Source: Pseudomonas beijingensis
GTDB lineage: Bacteria; Pseudomonadota; Gammaproteobacteria; Pseudomonadales; Pseudomonadaceae
Reading direction: 5' to 3'
DNA: 64,000 nucleotides
Assembly: GCF_030687295.1 (NCBI RefSeq)
Contig: NZ_CP117425.1
Location: forward strand, 5,584,001 to 5,648,000
Positions 38,107 through 45,628 of the stretch are shown piece by piece; within the stretch, counting starts at the first letter, position 1, and each line of letters begins with the position of its first letter. Position numbers and translations under genes: made by a program. The notes below the pieces were generated by a model. The model was not told the origin of the DNA. It ran no database searches and saw nothing but the letters and a program-made list of their open reading frames with translations.

Positions 38107-38919
38107 ATGTGGTCCCTGAGCAACTGGCGCCGCCAACGCACCCTCGCCAAACACCCCGTCACCGAGGACACCTGGCAGCGGGTGCGCCAACAACTGAGCT
38201 TCCTCGACGGCATCAGCGCCGCCGAGGACCAGTGGCTACGGGAAGCCTGCGTACTGTTCCTGCACGACAAACACCTCACCGCCCTGCCCGGCGTCGAACT
38301 GCACCAGGAACAACGCCTGCTGCTCGCCGCCCAGGCCCAATTGCCGCTGATGCACCTTGGCGATTTGAACTGGTACCAGGGCTTCCATGAAATCGTCCTC
38401 TACCCCGACGACTTCCTCAGCCCCCAACGCTACCGCGACGCCAGCGGCATCGAGCACGAATGGGACGGCGAACACAGCGGCGAAGCCTGGCCCCAAGGCC
38501 CGATCATCCTGGCCTGGGACGGCGTGATGGCCAGCGGCGGCTGGGACGGCTACAACCTGGTGATCCACGAACTGGCGCACAAACTCGACATGCTCAACGG
38601 CGACGCCAACGGCCTGCCACCGCTGCACGCCGACATGCGCGTCAAAGACTGGGCCGACGCCATGCAACAGGCCTTCGACGACCTCGACCGCCAACTGGAC
38701 CAGAACCCCGACGCAGAAACCGTCATTGACCCCTACGCCGCGGAAAACCCGGCGGAATTCTTCGCCGTCACCAGCGAATACTTCTTCAGCGCCCCGGACC
38801 TGCTGCACCAGGCCTATCCCAAGGTCTACGAACAGCTCAAGGCGTTCTACCGCCAGGATCCTTTGGCCCGACTGCGGCAACTTCAAGCCGAAGATCCGGT
38901 CTATCAGGCGTCATACTAA
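38107..38919 (+). CDS. mtfA: MtfA/YeeI-family zinc-dependent peptidase
   Basis: This 270-residue cytosolic metallopeptidase of the MtfA family (M90) has the zinc motif HELAHKLDMLNG, with the third ligand region ENPAEFFAVTSEYFF. In E. coli MtfA binds the repressor Mlc and affects glucose PTS regulation; that partner need not exist here. The N-terminal RVRQQLSFLDGIS ... FLHDKHLTAL block is typical. It is packed five bases behind the DedA gene. Confidence 0.9.
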   Translation: MWSLSNWRRQRTLAKHPVTEDTWQRVRQQLSFLDGISAAEDQWLREACVLFLHDKHLTALPGVELHQEQRLLLAAQAQLPLMHLGDLNWYQGFHEIVLYPDDFLSPQRYRDASGIEHEWDGEHSGEAWPQGPIILAWDGVMASGGWDGYNLVIHELAHKLDMLNGDANGLPPLHADMRVKDWADAMQQAFDDLDRQLDQNPDAETVIDPYAAENPAEFFAVTSEYFFSAPDLLHQAYPKVYEQLKAFYRQDPLARLRQLQAEDPVYQASY

Positions 38920-39030
38920 GGTCTCTAAGACCCTGGTAACGTGGCAACAGCGGCCGAATATGCCTATAATCGCCGCCACTTTTTGGTCAATCCGACCAGT
39001 CATTTGGTCAACTAACGGGGGCACCGCCCA

Positions 39031-39558
39031 ATGAGCTACAGCAAGATTCCGGCTGGCAAAGACCTGCCGAACGACATCTACGTCGCGATCGAAATCCCGG
39101 CCAACCACGCCCCGATCAAATACGAAATCGACAAAGACAGCGACTGCCTGTTCGTTGACCGTTTCATGGCCACCCCCATGTTCTACCCGGCCAACTACGG
39201 CTACATCCCCAACACCCTGGCCGACGACGGCGACCCCCTCGACGTGCTGGTCGTGACCCCTTACCCAGTGGCCCCAGGCTCGGTCATCCGTGCCCGTCCA
39301 GTCGGCATCCTGAACATGACCGACGACGGCGGCGGCGATGCCAAAGTCATCGCAGTGCCACACGACAAACTGTCGCAGCTGTACGTCGACGTGAAGGAAT
39401 ACACCGACCTGCCGCCACTGCTGATCCAGCAGATCGAGCACTTCTTCGCGAACTACAAAGACCTTGAAAAAGGCAAGTGGGTCAAGATCGAAGGCTGGGC
39501 CGGTGCAGACGCCGCCCGCGAAGCCATCACCAAGTCGGTTGCCGCCTACAAAGGCTGA
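39031..39558 (+). CDS. ppa: Inorganic pyrophosphatase
   Basis: This soluble family I pyrophosphatase of 175 residues drives biosynthetic reactions by hydrolysing PPi. The active-site motif [12 protein letters not shown] (DxDPxDV) and the [20 protein letters not shown] block are intact, as is the KWVKIEGW segment near the end. ATG 39031 follows an ACGGGGGC stretch. It ends at a strong intrinsic terminator. This is the last clearly core gene before the accessory region. Confidence 0.97.
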   Translation: MSYSKIPAGKDLPNDIYVAIEIPANHAPIKYEIDKDSDCLFVDRFMATPMFYPANYGYIPNTLADDGDPLDVLVVTPYPVAPGSVIRARPVGILNMTDDGGGDAKVIAVPHDKLSQLYVDVKEYTDLPPLLIQQIEHFFANYKDLEKGKWVKIEGWAGADAAREAITKSVAAYKG

Positions 39559-39574
39559 TACAAACTTGATAAAG

Positions 39575-39602
39575 AACCCCGGTTTGCCCCGGGGTTTTTT
39601 TA
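39575..39602 (+). terminator. Intrinsic terminator of ppa
   Basis: AACCCCGG (39575-39582), short loop, CCGGGGTT (39589-39596), followed by TTTTTT. Classic rho-independent structure 17 bases after the ppa stop. Confidence 0.92.
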
Positions 39603-39677
39603 TGTCTTAATGATTGCTAATACGTAGTTGTATTAACGCCGTTTAAGCACGTTTAGCCCGCGCCTTTCAAATCCTGC

Positions 39678-39753
39678 AAACGGAAAGATCGTCTTATATA
39701 TTTGCACGACTTGTTTATTGCCGAAAACACAGTCGTCCCTAAACTTTCCGTTT
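39678..39753. promoter_or_regulatory. Inverted repeat abutting the start codon of the S24 repressor gene
   Basis: AAACGGAAAG (39678-39687) and CTTTCCGTTT (39744-39753) are perfect 10-bp complements 56 bases apart; the second ends at the base before ATG 39754. No Shine-Dalgarno sequence is visible, since that position is occupied by the repeat arm. It may be a pair of operator half-sites for autoregulation or an RNA stem masking the start. Confidence 0.5.
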
Positions 39754-40485
39754 ATGAAAATACTTTCCAGTGGCGACCGCTTCCGAGCCCTTCTAAAAGA
39801 AGCGAACATCCGTTCCGCCGACTTCGCGAAGTTATACGGCGTGAAATCCCAACACGTGAACAACTGGTTCAACCGTGGCATCCCGCCAGGGCGCATCCAC
39901 TCCATCGCCAGCCTGCTGACCGTCAGCCCGCAATGGCTCGCCCACGGCGAAGGCCCGCAAACCCCATTGGGCCTCGGCCCCGGCACCACCTACGAAGCCG
40001 CCGAGAACGACGGCGTCTACAGCGTGGTGGAACCCACGGACATCGAACTGCCCTTCTACAAGGAAGTCCCCATCGCCCCCGGCGAAACCAAAACCCACAT
40101 CGTCGAAATCCCCGACCAATCCATCCGCCTGCCCCGCAGCCACCTCGAATCCCTGGAAATCGACCCCAGCGACGCCATCTGCATCACCATGGTCGGCGAC
40201 AGCATGGCCGAACGCATCGAAGACGGCTCCACCCTCGCCATCGACCGCGGCCTGACGCAAATCGTTGATGGTCAAATCTATGCGCTTGAGCATGATGGGA
40301 TGCTGCGCATCAAATACCTGCACCGCATTCCCGGTAATCGGCTACGCCTGCGTAGTCATAACTGTGCTGCGTATCCTGACGAGGTCTTCAGCGCCGAACA
40401 GATCGACGCGCAACACATCCGGGTGATCGGCTGGGTGTTCTGGTGGTCAACCCTCAACAAACGGAGACCGCCGGTGTTCGACTAA
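39754..40485 (+). CDS. S24-family (LexA/CI-like) repressor-peptidase
   Basis: This 243-residue protein has an N-terminal helix-turn-helix (about 5-60: FRALLKEANIRSADFAKLYGVKSQHVNNWFNRG) and a C-terminal S24 peptidase domain. The catalytic serine is in TMVGDSMAERIEDG and the lysine in LEHDGMLRIKYL. It belongs to the CI/PrtR-like group whose self-cleavage is stimulated by RecA. A cleavage site Ala-Gly or Cys-Gly is not obvious. It stands alone at the edge of the accessory region, with no phage genes next to it, so it may be a domesticated phage repressor. ATG 39754 has no clear ribosome-binding site; TTG 39718 is a weaker alternative. Confidence 0.85.
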   Translation: MKILSSGDRFRALLKEANIRSADFAKLYGVKSQHVNNWFNRGIPPGRIHSIASLLTVSPQWLAHGEGPQTPLGLGPGTTYEAAENDGVYSVVEPTDIELPFYKEVPIAPGETKTHIVEIPDQSIRLPRSHLESLEIDPSDAICITMVGDSMAERIEDGSTLAIDRGLTQIVDGQIYALEHDGMLRIKYLHRIPGNRLRLRSHNCAAYPDEVFSAEQIDAQHIRVIGWVFWWSTLNKRRPPVFD

Positions 40486-40553
40486 GCCACCCAAGACCAG
40501 AAATCGTGGCGGGAATTGTGGCAGGAGCTGTAGCCGGAGCTGTGGCAGAAGCT

Positions 40554-40598
40554 TTTGTGGCGAGGGAGCTTGCTCCCGCTGGGCTGCGCAGCAGCCCC
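40554..40598. repeat. Single GTGGCGAGGGAGCTTGCTCCC-family REP with GCGCAGC tail
   Basis: TTGTGGCGAGGGAGCTTGCTC followed by GGGCTGCGCAGCAGCCCC, one half of a REPIN without its partner, just after the repressor gene. Confidence 0.8.
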
Positions 40599-40659
40599 CT
40601 GCCTTCCCCCTGAATCACCGATAACCCAATGATTCCACACCACTTACCACTGGGATTCT

Positions 40660-40845
40660 GAAGCAAACCCGCGTATCCTCCGCCCCACATTTGCGAGCCC
40701 ACGCCTCGCACCGACAAGGCAGATCACTTTCTGACCAAGTCCCACAGCCGGCCGCAAGAGCCGGATGTACGTTTTGAAGGCTGGTGAGGTTTGTCAAAAA
40801 CGAACTGAGTCAGTCAACGAGAAGCCGGCCATAAGCCGGCTTTTT
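40660..40845 (+). ncRNA. Candidate small RNA with three hairpins and a terminator
   Basis: No protein gene explains this stretch. In order it contains CCGGC-CGCAAGA-GCCGG (40748-40764), CGTTTTGA (40770-40777) facing TCAAAAACG (40794-40802), and the terminator at 40823-40845. Upstream, TATCCT (about 40673) could be a -10 box. The 5' end is a guess. I do not recognise it as a named Pseudomonas sRNA. Confidence 0.35.
40823..40845 (+). terminator. Intrinsic terminator
   Basis: AGCCGGC (40823-40829), 5-base loop, GCCGGCT (40835-40841) followed by TTTT. It ends whatever transcript comes from the region after the repressor gene. From here to 41175 I see no gene; the stretch is A+T-richer and presumably carries the promoter of the zor operon. 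Confidence 0.85.
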
Positions 40846-41175
40846 AATGTCTGAACCGTTTGTAAAATAAGGCCTTTTTAACCAGCGCTTTATCCAGCCA
40901 CACACCGGGCAGCTTGATGTGGGACGGTAAATGTCTTTCGCCATTAACGATGGTGCCTTAGCCACAGCAAAATATCTTTATCTTCGCAGGCTCAAAGGGA
41001 AAAGGCTGCGGGTACTCCTATCTCGACCAAAGGCGCTGCATCACTTCCACCATCAAGGCGCAGAGCTACCCGGCACGAGACTCGTCGCGTGCTAGCGTCA
41101 GTTTTCAATCAGCACCAACAACTTATGATTATTTTCGGTAATATTCGTTAACTCAGGAGTACTGAAGGTCAGGAA

Positions 41176-41388
41176 ATGGATATCACCCGCCTAATTGCGC
41201 AGGCCCGGGGCACGCTGCCCTGGTTTATCCCGTTGATGCTACGGATCGGCCTACTAAAATCGCATTGGGCTAACCGTACCATTCACTACACCACCCCCTT
41301 CACGCTCGCCAACCGAAAAACCGGCTACCGCATAGTCTGGACTTTTTCGAGAGCGCTACATCTTCCCCTGGTTTTCTTCCGCGCCTGA
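41176..41388 (+). CDS. Small hypothetical protein before zorA
   Basis: This is a possible 70-residue protein beginning MDITRLIAQARGTLPWFIPL, with one hydrophobic stretch (about 14-27) and a basic middle. GAAGG lies 7 bases before the ATG and the gene ends 15 bases before zorA, so it is placed like the first gene of the operon. I recognise no family. It could be a small membrane partner of ZorA, a leader peptide, or a chance frame. Confidence 0.35.
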   Translation: MDITRLIAQARGTLPWFIPLMLRIGLLKSHWANRTIHYTTPFTLANRKTGYRIVWTFSRALHLPLVFFRA

Positions 41389-41403
41389 TTCTGGAGTTTG
41401 CAA

Positions 41404-43047
41404 ATGATAAGCCAATACCTTGAGGGTGCCCTGAGGTCCGCCTCCGCGGGGACGATGACTGAGTTGTTCATCTGGGTAATGGCGGCAATCTTTGCCATGG
41501 CAATCATTCAAGGCAAAACCGGCAAGCACGGTTTTTTTGTCGAGCACGCGCCCGCGGTACTGGTATCGCTGGGCATACTGGGTACCTTTATCGGTATCGT
41601 GATCGGTTTGCTAGACTTCAACTCACACGACATTAAGAGCAGCATTGAGGACCTTCTCGATGGTCTGAAAACCGCCTTTATCACTAGTCTGGTCGGCATG
41701 ACACTGTCGATTTTGCTTAAGGCTTTGGATGCTTGGTGGTTTGAGCCCGCACGGGAGAAGGCAGAGCAGCCTGACTCGGTTACACCTGAGCATATCTACG
41801 GCGTTATGAGCCGACAGGAGAAATTGTTAGAAGCTCTTAACCACTCGCTCGCTGGCAATGAGGAAGGCTCGGTAGCGGGGCAACTCAAGTTGTTGCGGTC
41901 AGATATGGGCGACTTTCGGAATGGCTTGGATCGTGGACAGCGCGAATTTCAGGACAAACTTTTTAAACAATTGGTCCTTTTTAGCGAGATGCTCGCGCAA
42001 TCTGCCACAGAGACGGTTATCAATGCACTTCGACAGGTGATTCAGGACTTTAATAAGCATCTGGTGGAGCAGTTCGGCGACAACTTCAAGGCGCTCAACG
42101 AGGCTGTCGTCAAGATGGTCGACTGGCAGGAGCAGTACAAACAGCATGTAGAAGTGTTGGAGGCACGTATCGAAACGGCTGTGCGAGAGCTTGAACGTAC
42201 TGCAACGGCTAATGAGGCGATCAGTCGCTCGTTGACGACGTCCGAGCAATCCATTGGCTCAATTGATAACCACTGCCAGAGCATTCCAGCGGCTATCGGC
42301 AAGCTAGAACCAGTATTGCAGGTCAATCAGCACCAAATTCAGGAGCTGCAACAGCATCTGGATGTTTTCATTGCTATGCGCGATAAAGCCACCAGCGCGG
42401 TGCCAGAGCTGCAACAGCATATGGATACTCTCTCTAAGTCTCTTTCGGATGGTATGCAGGGCGTCATCTCTACCATGCATGAAGGCTCAATGGAGTTTGG
42501 ACGCTCGGTTGACCTCACCAATACCGCCTTAACTGAGGCCTCGCATGTGATCAGCAGCCAGACGGAACAGATCAGCGAGAACATGAAGGATGCGGCGCAG
42601 GAGTTCGGCTCCTCTGTGCGCGGCACTCTAGAAATCATGCTGAATAATTCAAAGTCACTGGAGCAACAAATGGGGCTGGCAGTCGAGCAGGCCTCTAGCT
42701 CATTGACGGAAGTATTTAAGCAAGCGACCGGGAAGATTCAGGACAGCCTCACATCGACAGTTGACGCCGCGATGAATACGTTGCGCTCTACCGTAGAGGG
42801 CAACCTCAGCCAGACTGAGTCACTGATTCAAGGTTCTGCGAACCGCACCATGGGATCAGTGGAAGCTCAGGTCAGGGAGGCTACCGAACGGGCGAACGCA
42901 TCTCTGCAGGCTCAGCTTAATGCTATGGATCAGGCCATCGGGCGTGAGTTGGAGAAAGTCTTCAGGGAAATGGGATCGGCCCTAGCCACTATCTCCCGCC
43001 GGATTGCTGATGATCATGCAGAACTGGCAAGCAGGGTGCGTGCGTAA
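41404..43047 (+). CDS. zorA: Zorya anti-phage system protein ZorA (MotA/TolQ/ExbB-like)
   Basis: ZorA is the five-subunit channel of the Zorya defence motor, related to MotA/ExbB; it conducts ions with ZorB in the inner membrane. The 547-residue product has hydrophobic segments near 13-32, 45-66 and 84-107 (LVSLGILGTFIGIVIGLLDF is the MotA/TolQ-like core). A very long, Gln/Glu/Ser-rich coiled-coil tail covers about 125-547 and would project into the cytoplasm as a signal tube. ATG 41404 has GGAG 7 bases upstream. Its stop overlaps the zorB start (TAATG). Base composition is clearly lower in G+C than the core genes, a sign of transfer. Confidence 0.9.
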   Translation: MISQYLEGALRSASAGTMTELFIWVMAAIFAMAIIQGKTGKHGFFVEHAPAVLVSLGILGTFIGIVIGLLDFNSHDIKSSIEDLLDGLKTAFITSLVGMTLSILLKALDAWWFEPAREKAEQPDSVTPEHIYGVMSRQEKLLEALNHSLAGNEEGSVAGQLKLLRSDMGDFRNGLDRGQREFQDKLFKQLVLFSEMLAQSATETVINALRQVIQDFNKHLVEQFGDNFKALNEAVVKMVDWQEQYKQHVEVLEARIETAVRELERTATANEAISRSLTTSEQSIGSIDNHCQSIPAAIGKLEPVLQVNQHQIQELQQHLDVFIAMRDKATSAVPELQQHMDTLSKSLSDGMQGVISTMHEGSMEFGRSVDLTNTALTEASHVISSQTEQISENMKDAAQEFGSSVRGTLEIMLNNSKSLEQQMGLAVEQASSSLTEVFKQATGKIQDSLTSTVDAAMNTLRSTVEGNLSQTESLIQGSANRTMGSVEAQVREATERANASLQAQLNAMDQAIGRELEKVFREMGSALATISRRIADDHAELASRVRA

Positions 43048-43778
43048 TGGGCACTCTGGACAATCTGTTCCGCAGTCGGCATTCGAAGAAGGAGGATGCC
43101 GAGCACTGGATTGGCATTTCCGATCTGATGTCCGGATTGATGATGATGTTCTTGTTCATCGCTGTCGCCTATATGTACTACGTGCAAGTCGAACGAGAAA
43201 ATATCAAAGAGATTGCGGTCGCCTATAAGGACACGCAGGTAGCAATCTACAACGACCTGAACAATGAGTTTAAGAGTGACTTGCCACGTTGGAATGCATC
43301 GATAGATCGCAACACTCTGCAAGTGATCTTCAACAATCCCGAGGTACTGTTTCGCTCAGGCTCGCCGGAGCTCAGTACACAGTTTCAGGTAATGCTTTCG
43401 GACTTCTTTCCGCGTTATGTGACGGTGCTTTCCCGCTATAGGGAGGCGATTGATGAGATTCGTATCGAAGGGCATACCAGTAGTGATTGGGGAACACGGC
43501 ATGGTGATGAAGCCTATTTTCCGAACATGGCGCTATCACAGGATCGGACGCGTTCGGTGTTGCAGTACGTACTATCGAAATTGACATCCGGGGCAGATAG
43601 GGAATGGGTGCGTTCGAGCTTTGCGGCGGTCGGCTACTCCTCCTCACGGCGCCTTGTAGATGCAGGTAACAGCGCCGAGGATGCCGCCCGCTCACGACGT
43701 GTTAACTTTCGAGTGATCACCAACTCTGAGCTGCAGATCCGCACGATCATTGAGAGGCTCGATGGAAATCAACGTTGA
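43047..43778 (+). CDS. zorB: Zorya anti-phage system protein ZorB (MotB-like, OmpA domain)
   Basis: ZorB is the stator partner of ZorA that anchors the complex to peptidoglycan. The 243-residue product has one membrane helix (about 27-45, SGLMMMFLFIAVAYMYY) preceded by Asp26 (ISDLMSG), the ion-carrying aspartate position of MotB-like proteins. An OmpA-like peptidoglycan-binding domain follows (VLFRSGSPEL ... IDEIRIEGHTSSDW ... LSQDRTRSVLQYVL ... RRVNFRVI). It overlaps zorA by one base and zorE by 17 bases. Confidence 0.9.
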   Translation: MGTLDNLFRSRHSKKEDAEHWIGISDLMSGLMMMFLFIAVAYMYYVQVERENIKEIAVAYKDTQVAIYNDLNNEFKSDLPRWNASIDRNTLQVIFNNPEVLFRSGSPELSTQFQVMLSDFFPRYVTVLSRYREAIDEIRIEGHTSSDWGTRHGDEAYFPNMALSQDRTRSVLQYVLSKLTSGADREWVRSSFAAVGYSSSRRLVDAGNSAEDAARSRRVNFRVITNSELQIRTIIERLDGNQR

Positions 43779-44847
43779 TTTTTCCGAGCTGTGGGCTCAG
43801 GTCAAACGGCTAGATACGGAGACGATTGATTTCGATTGGACGGCGGCCGCACAGCTTGACCCTATCGATATTGCGTTGTTGGAGGGGCGCGAGGTTCAAC
43901 TCGACGACTTGAATGTCATCAACGGGCTGCTGAGTGTCGATGGGCGTCAGGTATTGCTGTACATCCCTGACCAATTTTCTCCAGTTGACGTAGTGCAGGT
44001 TTCTCCAGATAAAGGTAAGCGTTTCCATGTGGCAGACTGCAAAACGCTTAACGACATGCGCAGCAAAGGACGCTTTGAGCGCTATGTAGTGACTAATAAT
44101 TTGAGCGGGATTTTCCCGATCAGCGGCAAGAACAGCCGAGGTGTTCGTGAGGAGTTGGACTCTCGTCTGCTGGTATGTAAGAACTGCTTGGAAAAGCTCA
44201 ATTATCAGAATTATTGCCATGAAGGCAAAAACTCGACCATCTGGAATGGTTTCGAAATTGGAAAGTTCTTTGAAACTTACAGTACGAGCTTTCGCCACCT
44301 GCCGCGCAGCTTGACGCAGCGTACTCTCGGCAATGATTACACAAAGGACTGGGCGGAAATTTCTGCTGATGTACGTCGGCGTTGTGGATTCACTTGCGAG
44401 GCGTGTGCTGTGAATCTCACAGAACAACGTCATCTATTGCACGTTCACCATGTCAACGGCGTAAAGCAGGACAACAGCTCGGCAAACCTCCTTCCCCTAT
44501 GCATTGACTGTCACCGTAAACAACCGTTGCATGACCACATGTTTATCTCGACTCAGAACATGCAGATTCTTAATCGTTTGCGTCGCGAGCAGAGCATTGT
44601 TGCTGACGATTGGACTCAGGCTATGGCACTAGCCGATCTTGCAGTGCATGGCGGGCTTATGCACGGTCGACACAAAGGTTTTGGGGTGCCGGTGATTGGT
44701 TACGAAGTCATGAACGCCCAGGAGGAGGTGATCGCGGAGGTAGAGATTGCCTGGCCCGAGCGTCGTATAGCTATGTATGTTGCCGACGACCCTGCTATTG
44801 AGGGTTGGACCGTGCTGAGCCCGGTTGAATTTATTGAGAATTATTGA
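43762..44847 (+). CDS. zorE: Zorya type II effector-like HNH nuclease ZorE
   Basis: This 361-residue protein has a C-terminal HNH nuclease. Zinc cysteines are Cys212 and Cys215 (CEAC) and Cys247 and Cys250 (CIDCH); the catalytic block is HVHHVNG (His229/His230) with Asn in SSANLLPLC. A zorA-zorB-HNH arrangement without the zorC/zorD genes is the definition of Zorya type II, where ZorE is thought to nick DNA when the motor senses phage. A second Cys pair (KNCLEKLNYQNYC) lies in the N-terminal half, whose role is unknown. ATG 43762 lies inside the end of zorB, so the three genes are coupled. Confidence 0.88.
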   Translation: MEINVDFSELWAQVKRLDTETIDFDWTAAAQLDPIDIALLEGREVQLDDLNVINGLLSVDGRQVLLYIPDQFSPVDVVQVSPDKGKRFHVADCKTLNDMRSKGRFERYVVTNNLSGIFPISGKNSRGVREELDSRLLVCKNCLEKLNYQNYCHEGKNSTIWNGFEIGKFFETYSTSFRHLPRSLTQRTLGNDYTKDWAEISADVRRRCGFTCEACAVNLTEQRHLLHVHHVNGVKQDNSSANLLPLCIDCHRKQPLHDHMFISTQNMQILNRLRREQSIVADDWTQAMALADLAVHGGLMHGRHKGFGVPVIGYEVMNAQEEVIAEVEIAWPERRIAMYVADDPAIEGWTVLSPVEFIENY

Positions 44848-44921
44848 ACAGTTCCTGTGATGTTTAGATTTTAGTCTCAGTGTGAGAAAACGTAAGCGTC
44901 CTGGCATCCTGTCTTGCACAA

Positions 44922-45112
44922 TTAAGCCGGCTGCCAACGATGCGGCAACAACTCCCCAATCTCACTCGCCCGCTGCGTCGGCAGACGAGCAAGAACGTCC
45001 TTCAGATAGGCATACACATCATGCCCGTTGAGCTTGGCCGATTGGATCAAACTCATCAGCGCCGCTGCACGTTGGCCACTGCGTAACGACCCAGCAAACA
45101 ACCAGTTTTTCC
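44922..45112 (-). pseudogene. IS66-family transposase (TnpC), 3'-terminal remnant
   Basis: On the minus strand this reads KNWLFAGSLRSGQRAAAL, then MSLIQSAKLNGHDVYAYLKD, then RLPTQRASEIGELLPHRW and QPA-stop. That is the standard C-terminus of IS66-family TnpC. The homology begins abruptly at about 45112, so only about 60 codons of the roughly 500 remain. It is a scar of an IS66 element between the Zorya and restriction genes. Confidence 0.88.
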
Positions 45113-45114
45113 GT

Positions 45115-45190
45115 CCGAGCCCGCAAATTAAGAGCTATCGCGTCCGCTTAAAAATAGACGGATACCATCGCCCTTAATTTGGGGGCTCGG
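45115..45190. repeat. 18-bp inverted repeat next to the IS66 remnant
   Basis: CCGAGCCCGCAAATTAAG (45115-45132) and CTTAATTTGGGGGCTCGG (45173-45190) are complementary at 17 of 18 positions, 40 bases apart, with further pairing (GTCCG/CGGAT) inside. It starts exactly where the transposase homology stops. From 45191 to 45628 I see nothing recognisable. Confidence 0.65.
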
Positions 45191-45628
45191 AAGGTGCGCT
45201 GGTTGTTCGCTTACAAGGCGGATATCGGCTGGCTATATAGCGAGCACGGGCATTTGCCGCACGCATAGGTATATACGCGTTTCCGAGATTAATGTTCGGT
45301 AGCGTCGGAGATCGTTGTGGGCTACAGAAGTTCTAGGGCCCTAAGGTTTCTAGTGGCAGAACGAGCTGGGAGTGTTGGCCAGATACGCAAATCAACCAAT
45401 GGCAGTTGATGCTGCCCGTTCAGCGGATGCGAACGAGGCGAAAGTTTTTAACGTCGTTACCAGGGCGACGTGGCGGACCTTTGCGGATCGATAGGGATCG
45501 CTTGGGACGGACACTATTTAACATGAGAGTGCCGGGCTGGCAATCAGCAGGCGCCCTGCCTTGGTTGGGAAAGAGTGGCCCAACCAGAGCAGTAGTTGTC
45601 TGAGCGCTCAGCGTTTTATCGGACTCAA

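Noticed and set aside
45406..45603. Possible 65-residue gene after the IS66 remnant
   Set aside because: No ribosome-binding site, no recognisable family, in a stretch of decayed sequence.
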